Assembly: GCA_026388095.1 (NCBI GenBank)
Contig: JAPLKL010000044.1
Coordinates: 67,993 to 131,992 of the forward strand
Direction: 5' to 3'
Length of the DNA: 64,000 nt
Origin: Elusimicrobiota bacterium
GTDB lineage: Bacteria > Elusimicrobiota > Elusimicrobia > UBA1565 > UBA9628
Shown here piece by piece: positions 59,520 to 64,000 of this stretch (position 1 is the first letter of the stretch; each line of letters starts with the position of its first letter). The notes under the pieces are model-generated. The model was not told the DNA's origin and searched no databases. It saw nothing but the letters and a program-made list of their open reading frames with translations. The position numbers and the translations under genes were made by a program.

Positions 59520-60185
59520 CTACTTCGCCCCGATCGGCGGCCGCTGCGGGGGCTTGACGGAGAACGGCAGGGAGCGCGCTGGCGCGACGCCGGCGGGCAT
59601 CCTCTCGTAGACGCTGATCTGGCAGGCCATCCACATGCAGGGCGGGCGCAGCGCGCGGAAGGCCGCCTCCAGGCGTCCGGTCCGGGGGCGGGAATAGGCA
59701 TAGCGCCGCTCGGCCAGCCTGCGCACCCAGTAGCGCTTGGGCTGCTCGTTGACGTGGTGGAGGCCGCCCTGCTTCGGGCGGGCCGCGGAGAGGAGGATGG
59801 TGCCGCTGAAACGGATCAGGTTGTCCAGGAACACGCCGCACAGCGGCTCGGGGATGTGTTCGGCCACCTCGAGGCAGAGGACGAGGTCGAATGCGCCCCA
59901 GATGTTCTCGAAGGGCTCGGTCAGGTCCTGCTTGTGGATCCGGGCCGGGAATGACTGGTCGGGGGGCGGGAGCACTCCATCGATGGAGAGGACATCCACG
60001 CCGCGCGAGGCGAACAGGTGGCTGAAGACGCCGCCCCCGCAGCCGAGGTCCGCGATCCGTCCGGGATGGAACTGACGGTCGATCTCATCCGTGATGATCT
60101 GCGCCGAGCGGACATAGTCCGAGTTCTCAGGGCCCCACTCCTTGAAGAAGGCCGCATCGTATATCCGAGCCAGATCGGGCATCAT
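59520..60185 (-). CDS. Class I SAM-dependent methyltransferase
   Basis: A 221-residue enzyme. Motif I is IADLGCGGGVFSHLFASRG, the acidic loop VLSIDGV, and motif II-like LVLCLEVAEHIPEP, as in the methyltransferase_11/23 families. The substrate is unknown; HHVNEQPKRYWVRRL is common in sugar- or cell-surface-glycan-linked members. A TATACT element (60194-60199, minus) lies eight bases before the ATG, so the mRNA is nearly leaderless. Two ATG codons (60185, 60182) are both possible. Confidence 0.83.
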   Translation of the reverse strand: MMPDLARIYDAAFFKEWGPENSDYVRSAQIITDEIDRQFHPGRIADLGCGGGVFSHLFASRGVDVLSIDGVLPPPDQSFPARIHKQDLTEPFENIWGAFDLVLCLEVAEHIPEPLCGVFLDNLIRFSGTILLSAARPKQGGLHHVNEQPKRYWVRRLAERRYAYSRPRTGRLEAAFRALRPPCMWMACQISVYERMPAGVAPARSLPFSVKPPQRPPIGAK

Positions 60186-60193
60186 ACGGGTAG

Positions 60194-60199
60194 AGTATA
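60194..60199 (-). promoter_or_regulatory. -10 element of the methyltransferase gene
   Basis: TATACT on the minus strand with an eight-base spacer to ATG 60185; predicted leader of about two bases. Confidence 0.45.
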
Positions 60200-60280
60200 G
60201 ACAAAGTCGGCGGCCAGGCGCTCGCCGGGGCGCCGGCCGAAAATCACGAAGCCCTCCGCGCGGGAAGGCTTCTCAGGGGA

Positions 60281-60340
60281 CTGGCGGCCCAGTCTGGGTA
60301 AAAGGTCGAACTCACCGGATGGCCTTCGCCTGGGTGGAAT
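60281..60340. repeat. 60-base repeat, copy A (left border)
   Basis: Ungapped alignment with 63294-63353 gives 51 identical bases of 60, including identical blocks CTGGCGGCCCAGTCTGG and GAACTCACCGG. It lies upstream of the caspase-like gene promoter. On the minus strand both copies encode a similar short peptide (FxPGEGxPVSSxF), with a stop in copy B, so it could be decayed coding sequence. Confidence 0.7.
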
Positions 60341-60456
60341 AAACGATATTTTGTGGTTCTTGCCGTGACTCCACGAACAAACCCGTTGGCTGCGATGGGG
60401 ATGAAGGGGAACCTCGGATTCCCGCCACTATCTCTAAGCGTCGTAGCTTGGGTCTA

Positions 60457-60465
60457 TGTTATGAT
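60457..60465 (+). promoter_or_regulatory. Extended -10 promoter, leaderless start of the caspase-like gene
   Basis: TGt-TATGAT (hexamer 60460-60465) is followed by six bases and ATG 60472. No ribosome site is present. Confidence 0.6.
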
Positions 60466-60471
60466 GGCTCG

Positions 60472-61788
60472 ATGGGATATATCCCCGGCCGACCAGGAGC
60501 TGCAGCGCAGGGAGGGGCGACGGGGAGGCTTCTCACGGTCTTCGCCGCGGCTCTTCTGGCCCTGCCAGGCTGCTCCGGACCGCCGCTCATGGTCGGACGG
60601 CCGGGCGCGCTTCTGCCCGAGCCCGCGCCCAACATGGCTTTCGCGGCGATCGAAGGTGACCCGAGCGAGCCCACCTTCTGCGTGGCCAGCGTCTCGGGCC
60701 CGATCGATCTGGAATTCTATCTAGTCGAGACAGGGAGGTTCCGGGACCTGCGGCTGCGGTCGCAGGATCGTTCCGGCTGCGCCGTGTTCCTCCACGTCGG
60801 GGTGGACGGAGGGAGCACCTTCGCGAACGGTTGGATCAAGGCGCACTCCGCCTTTACGGGCGAACAGTTTTGGGAAGCGCGGGGCAAAGGCGGCTTCGGC
60901 CGCTCTGTCTTTCCCGAGCTGATCAGGGCCCTGAGGCTGGCCTTCCAGCCCGGACGCCCGGCTTTTGAGCAACTGGCGCAGAGCAAGGCCAAAGGCCAAA
61001 GTCAGGTCGCCTCCGCTCCCGCCGCTGCGCCGGCCGCGGCGGAGATCGTATCGGACGTCGACCAGGCGCCGTCCACCGCGAGGGTCCGGATCAAGGGCCA
61101 CGCCGTCATCATCGGCGTCTCGCGGTACCGCCAGGCCCTGCCGCGCGCCGACTTCGCCGACCGGGACGCCCAGGCGATGGCTCGGTATGCCAAAGGTGTC
61201 CTCGGGTATCCGGACGCGAACGTGGCGGTGCTCGTCGACGACGGCGCCTCGAAGAGCGACTTCGAGAAGTACCTGGAGCGCTGGCTTCCCAACCGGGTCG
61301 AAGCGGACGACGAGGTGTTCGTCTATTTCTCCGGCCACGGCGCGCCCAAGCCCAGCACCGGCGACGCCTACCTCGTCCCGTTCGATGGGGACCCGACTTA
61401 TCTCGACGAGACGGGCTACTCGCTCAAGCGGCTCTATGCCGCGCTCGCCAAGCTCCCGGCGAAGCGGACGACCGTGGTCCTGGATTCATGCTTCAGCGGC
61501 GCCGGCGGCCGTTCGGTCATCGCGCAGGGGACGCGGCCGCTGGTCACCGTCAAATTGTCCTCGGTCCCGGAGCGGATCACCGTGATCTCCGCCGGCGCGG
61601 CGGAGCAGGTCAGCAATTCCTTCCGGCAGCAGGGCCACGGCCTGTTCACCTATTTCTTCCTGAAGGGCTTGCAGGAGAAGGGCGCCGACCTCAAGGAGGT
61701 CTTCGCGTACCTCAAGCCCGAGGTCACCAGGGTCGCGCGGCAGGAGTACAATGCCGACCAGGAGCCGCAGTGGCGGGAAGGCCGATAG
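60472..61788 (+). CDS. Caspase-like (peptidase C14) lipoprotein
   Basis: A 438-residue protein with a lipoprotein signal (FAAALLALPGC, Cys about 38). The N-terminal half (about 40-180) is an envelope domain without a recognised family. The caspase-fold protease occupies about 208-430: KGHAVIIGVSRYRQALPRAD (p20 start), catalytic His in FVYFSGHGAP (about 288) and catalytic Cys in VVLDSCFSGAGGR (about 338). Both are intact, so an active metacaspase/orthocaspase-type enzyme is likely, outside the cytoplasm. Start 60472 follows a -10 element by six bases. The GH26 gene follows after 56 bases; the pair is bracketed by the 60-base repeat. Confidence 0.88.
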   Translation: MGYIPGRPGAAAQGGATGRLLTVFAAALLALPGCSGPPLMVGRPGALLPEPAPNMAFAAIEGDPSEPTFCVASVSGPIDLEFYLVETGRFRDLRLRSQDRSGCAVFLHVGVDGGSTFANGWIKAHSAFTGEQFWEARGKGGFGRSVFPELIRALRLAFQPGRPAFEQLAQSKAKGQSQVASAPAAAPAAAEIVSDVDQAPSTARVRIKGHAVIIGVSRYRQALPRADFADRDAQAMARYAKGVLGYPDANVAVLVDDGASKSDFEKYLERWLPNRVEADDEVFVYFSGHGAPKPSTGDAYLVPFDGDPTYLDETGYSLKRLYAALAKLPAKRTTVVLDSCFSGAGGRSVIAQGTRPLVTVKLSSVPERITVISAGAAEQVSNSFRQQGHGLFTYFFLKGLQEKGADLKEVFAYLKPEVTRVARQEYNADQEPQWREGR

Positions 61789-61844
61789 CCGCGGCTTTCC
61801 TCCTGCCGTTGCAATCCGTGCATTTGATTGGATAAGCATTGAAA

Positions 61845-63230
61845 ATGCGCCCCAGACACGCTGGCAAACCTCGTACACGACGGCTCGCCGCTTGCACAAC
61901 TCTCGCCGCAGCTCTTCTTTCCGCAGCGCCCCGCGGCGCCGCGGCGCAGGCCTCCGATTGGTGGTCGGCCTGCACGGAGGAGCGGCAGAGGTTCTGCGGG
62001 AACGTGGAGCCGGGCGGAGGCCGGGTCATGATATGTCTCGACGGGCACGAATCCGAGCTCTCCGCCGCCTGCCGCAGCGCGAGGACAGTGCCCGGCGCAA
62101 GCCACATCCACCCGGCTCCCGCAGCCCCGCCCGCTGCGGAGCAGCCGCCGGCAGCACCCGCCGCCAAATCGGCCGCCGTCGTCTCCGGGCCGATGGCCGC
62201 TCGCCGCGCCCAGGTCCTGGCCTATATCGCCGGCCTGCCCAAGAGGGCGAATAAGAAGGTCCTCTCAGGACAGCATGCCGGGGATTCTCAGCCGGCTCAA
62301 AATCCATTCTGCGCGCAGTCCGGTTACGCGAAATTCATCGACGCCCTGGCGGCCTCCACGGGCAAGCGCGTCGCCATAGCGGGAGGAGCCTATGACGCGC
62401 TCATGCCTTCTCCGGCGCCGCTGCGCCGCCTGCTCGCGGTCAATGCGGTCATGAAGGCGCACTGGGACCGGGGCGGCTTGGTGGAGCTAGGCGTCGCCGC
62501 CCACAATCCCTGGACCGGGGGGCCGGCCAACGACCCCAAGTTGAACGGACATCGCCTCGTCGAGGCGGTCACACCCGGCACTGCCGCCAACAAGGCCTGG
62601 ATGCGGCAGCTCGACGACTTCGCGGCCGCTCTGGCCGATCTGCAGGACTCCGGCGTCGTCGTGCTTTGGCGTCCCTTCCCTGAGTTCAACGGCGACTGGT
62701 TCTGGTGGGGGGCCGCGCCGGACGGCGCAGATTACGTCGCCCTGTGGCGGCATATGCACGACTACCTCGTCGGAACCAAGAAGCTCGACAACCTGATCTG
62801 GGTCTGGGCCGCCACGCGCGAAGCGGGCCCCTGGGTCCAGCCGATCGACAAATATTATCCGGGCGACGCCTATGTCGACATCGTGGGCATCGACATCTAC
62901 AACGACACGCTCGACGGAGCCGCCGTCAAGGCCTACCGGGAGCTGTCGCGCCATGGCAAGCCCTTCGCCCTGGCCGAATACGGCCCCGACAACAAGACGA
63001 CGACCAAGACCGGCGCGCTGGACCTGACCACGCTGATAAGCCAGATCAAGGCGGTCATGCCGGATGTGGTCTACTTCAAGACCTGGGCCGACTATACAGG
63101 CCCCGCCGGGAACATGTACTGGTCGCTCCTATCGAACCAGAAGGCGGCAGAGTTGTTGTCGGATCCCTGGGTGGCCAACGCGGACGATCTGCCGAGATTC
63201 GGACGAGCTCTCCAGCGGCCCGGTCCCTGA
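61845..63230 (+). CDS. GH26 glycosidase with Cys-rich N-terminal repeat
   Basis: A 461-residue exported enzyme. After a signal peptide (TTLAAALLSAAPRGAAAQA) comes a cysteine-rich GLG1-type repeat (CTEERQRFCGNVEPGGGR, CLDGHESELSAAC, about 43-78), then a Pro/Ala linker and a GH26 domain (about 125-455). The acid/base Glu is in LWRPFPEFNGDWFWWG (about 277) and the nucleophile Glu in FALAEYGPD (about 377). GH26 enzymes cleave beta-mannans or related beta-glucans by a retaining mechanism. The GLG1-like unit on a glycosidase is uncommon. ATG 61845 is preferred to the in-frame TTG 61839. A strong terminator follows the stop. Confidence 0.88.
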   Translation: MRPRHAGKPRTRRLAACTTLAAALLSAAPRGAAAQASDWWSACTEERQRFCGNVEPGGGRVMICLDGHESELSAACRSARTVPGASHIHPAPAAPPAAEQPPAAPAAKSAAVVSGPMAARRAQVLAYIAGLPKRANKKVLSGQHAGDSQPAQNPFCAQSGYAKFIDALAASTGKRVAIAGGAYDALMPSPAPLRRLLAVNAVMKAHWDRGGLVELGVAAHNPWTGGPANDPKLNGHRLVEAVTPGTAANKAWMRQLDDFAAALADLQDSGVVVLWRPFPEFNGDWFWWGAAPDGADYVALWRHMHDYLVGTKKLDNLIWVWAATREAGPWVQPIDKYYPGDAYVDIVGIDIYNDTLDGAAVKAYRELSRHGKPFALAEYGPDNKTTTKTGALDLTTLISQIKAVMPDVVYFKTWADYTGPAGNMYWSLLSNQKAAELLSDPWVANADDLPRFGRALQRPGP

Positions 63231-63237
63231 AAGAAAG

Positions 63238-63270
63238 AACCGGAAGCGCGGGCGTCGCGATTCCGGTTTT
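63238..63270 (+). terminator. Intrinsic terminator of the GH26 gene
   Basis: AACCGGAA (63238-63245) pairs with TTCCGGTT (63261-63268), extended by four inner GC pairs after one mismatch, around a five-base loop. The stem ends in TTTT (63267-63270), eight bases after the stop codon. Confidence 0.75.
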
Positions 63271-63293
63271 GCTATGCGGTCTTGTCTTCGAAG

Positions 63294-63353
63294 CTGGCGG
63301 CCCAGTCTGGTCAAAAAATGGAACTCACCGGGCGGCCTTCACCTGGGCGGAAT
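63294..63353. repeat. 60-base repeat, copy B (right border)
   Basis: Second copy of the element at 60281-60340, same orientation, 51 of 60 bases identical without gaps. It lies just after the GH26 terminator; the two copies are 3013 bases apart and enclose exactly the caspase-like and GH26 genes with their promoter and terminator. Confidence 0.7.
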
Positions 63354-63381
63354 GAATTCCACAACGCGCTATTCCCAGCAG

Positions 63382-63403
63382 AAACGCAGCAAGTGCGTTT
63401 TTT
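63382..63403 (+). terminator. Terminator-like hairpin with T-run
   Basis: AAACGCA (63382-63388) pairs with TGCGTTT (63394-63400) around GCAAG and is followed by TTT, giving six T in a row. It lies just after repeat copy B and may belong to the repeated unit or to a lost gene. Confidence 0.5.
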
Positions 63404-63417
63404 GGAGGTGGAATATA

Positions 63418-63486
63418 ATGTCGTTGCAGATTCACATTCGGCATGATCCGGATTGCTTCAGATGCCACCTGGCGCCGCGGGCGTAG
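63418..63486 (+). CDS. Tiny ORF (22 residues) with strong ribosome site
   Basis: ATG at 63418 has GGAGG (63404-63408) nine bases upstream. The peptide is short and basic with HDPDCFRCH, a Cys/His cluster that could bind zinc. A TATAAT (63414-63419) overlaps the start, so expression would need a promoter further upstream. It may be a real micro-protein, a gene start left after deletion, or chance. Confidence 0.25.
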   Translation: MSLQIHIRHDPDCFRCHLAPRA

Positions 63487-63739
63487 CCTTGGCAGGCCAT
63501 TAGTCCGAGCCGGCGAAGGTGGTTAAGGTCATCTCTGAGGGCTCTTGCAGTGGCAGCCGATTCTAAGAGGGGTAGGAACGAGTATCTATTCGCAGACCGG
63601 GATTTGGCCGGCATTCTGCTCAGGAAGAATGGGCACAAGCGCGCTCTTGGAGTGAGGCCATGCCGACCCCGATCTGCCGGGCGCCTGGGAGGTCTCGCGG
63701 GTGCGACACCCAATGCCATCGCTCAGGCCTGATTACAAT

Positions 63740-63759
63740 TTGGTAGGACAGCCTACTAA
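63740..63759. promoter_or_regulatory. Dyad just upstream of the AAA ATPase promoter
   Basis: TTGGTAGG-acag-CCTACTAA pairs at seven of eight positions (one G-T). It lies four bases before the -35 element, a suitable place for an operator of the ATPase gene. Confidence 0.4.
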
Positions 63760-63763
63760 TCTG

Positions 63764-63792
63764 TTGAAAGGAATCGGTTTTTCTGTTAAACT
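63764..63792 (+). promoter_or_regulatory. Sigma70-type promoter of the AAA ATPase gene
   Basis: TTGAAA (63764-63769), 17-base spacer, TAAACT (63787-63792) with TGt extension. It is the best -35/-10 pair in the window. Predicted start about 63799, six bases before the ATG. Confidence 0.6.
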
Positions 63793-63804
63793 AACTGGAA
63801 CCCC

Positions 63805-64000
63805 ATGAAACTATTCCTGAGGCCGATGACCCAGCTGCTTTTGCACCGCCTGCGGGAGCCGCAGAAGCTCTTGCAGATCCTTATCGGTCCCCGCCAGGTA
63901 GGTAAGACGACAGCTATCGATCAAGTGACCAAGTCGCTGCGCCGCAAGGGCTTTGCAACGATTTCGGTCAATGCTGATGCGCTCGCCTCGCCGCCCAAGG
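63805..64000 (+). CDS. AAA_14-type ATPase (3' end beyond window)
   Basis: The frame opens with MKLFLRPMTQLLLHRLREP and reaches the window edge after 65 residues. ILIGPRQVGKTTAIDQV is the P-loop of the AAA_14/DUF4143 ATPase family, and TISVNADALASPP matches the next strand region. Such ATPases are often mobile or horizontally shared and of unclear function, with a C-terminal nuclease-like domain. Lower GC promoter sequence and a dyad upstream mark it as a separately regulated gene. Confidence 0.75.
   Translation, partial: MKLFLRPMTQLLLHRLREPQKLLQILIGPRQVGKTTAIDQVTKSLRRKGFATISVNADALASPPK

Larger units (their letters stand above)
63231..63804. other. 574-base intergenic region at the right border of the caspase/GH26 unit
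   Basis: Contents in order: terminator of the GH26 gene (63238-63270), repeat copy B (63294-63353), a second terminator-like hairpin (63382-63403), a tiny ORF with ribosome site (63418-63486), about 250 bases without a convincing gene, a dyad (63740-63759) and the promoter of the AAA ATPase gene. A leftward frame near 63432-63719 ends in a winged-helix-like segment and may be gene debris. Confidence 0.5.

Noticed and set aside
63432-63719. Leftward 95-codon frame as a gene
   Set aside because: Only its last third resembles a winged-helix segment; it has no start signal and overlaps other features. At most it is a decayed fragment.
1-64000. tRNA, rRNA, CRISPR arrays and intact insertion sequences
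   Set aside because: By eye I found no T-loop-like GGTTCGAATCC context with cloverleaf pairing, no rRNA segments, no regular spacer-repeat series and no transposase gene.

Overview
The window is GC-rich bacterial chromosome (roughly two thirds GC) and carries about 50 protein-coding genes. I see no rRNA, tRNA, CRISPR array or intact insertion sequence. Several traits fit an Elusimicrobiota-like (or related deep-branching Gram-negative) anaerobe: very large exported proteins with Ala/Pro-rich N-termini, a TIGR03435-type lipoprotein, a tungsten aldehyde:ferredoxin oxidoreductase, a class I hybrid cluster protein, and many lipoproteins and outer-membrane proteins. The lineage is an inference from gene content, not a placement.

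Layout. 1-2126: end of a hemerythrin gene, then hcp (nitrosative/oxidative stress) behind a perfect TTGAC-N4-GTCAA dyad. 2211-3894: exported lipoproteins. 3553-12975: a molybdenum/tungsten island made of a leftward operon (AOR, MoaD-like carrier, MobB, a 60-residue protein, a small membrane protein) and a rightward operon (tungstate/molybdate ABC transporter wtpABC, moeA, a compact moaA, moaC, a MOSC-MogA fusion). 13430-16367: a three-gene operon ending in a membrane/THEP1-NTPase fusion that resembles a one-chain ECF-type transporter. 16341-26625: a 1733-residue exported M48-plus-ABC1 protein, a membrane Ser/Thr kinase and a zinc-ribbon M48 protease. 26627-29707: a U32-like Fe-S protein, a type III polyketide synthase and a methyltransferase, probably one biosynthetic operon. 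29776-33521: a catalase-like lipoprotein, and an aldehyde dehydrogenase divergent from a LysR regulator. 33542-39662: a CheB-CheR-histidine kinase hybrid, its NarL-type regulator and a GspE/PilB ATPase fused to a receiver domain. 39717-46569: a WD40 protein, membrane proteins, and an envelope-lipid operon (two PAP2 phosphatases, a PLA2-like lipoprotein, a DUF3943 protein). 46875-52514: NPD flavoprotein, RecQ, an MFS permease and a TPP enzyme with an apparent signal peptide. 52492-60185: a 985-residue exported protein with an HEGEH motif, a family-10-like glycosidase, a Cache protein with an NCS2 permease, and a methyltransferase. 60472-63230: a caspase-like lipoprotein and a GH26 enzyme, bracketed by a 60-base direct repeat. 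63805-64000: start of an AAA_14-type ATPase cut by the window edge.

Regulation. Many first genes have a -10 hexamer (often extended, TGnTATAAT-like) only 5 to 10 bases before the start codon and no Shine-Dalgarno sequence, which predicts leaderless or nearly leaderless mRNAs. Several genes with longer leaders or inside operons keep a clear GGAGG-type site. The most unusual items are the repeat-bracketed caspase/GH26 pair, the one-chain ECF-like/THEP1 protein, the U32-PKS-methyltransferase operon, the M48-ABC1 giant protein and the leaderless promoter pattern.
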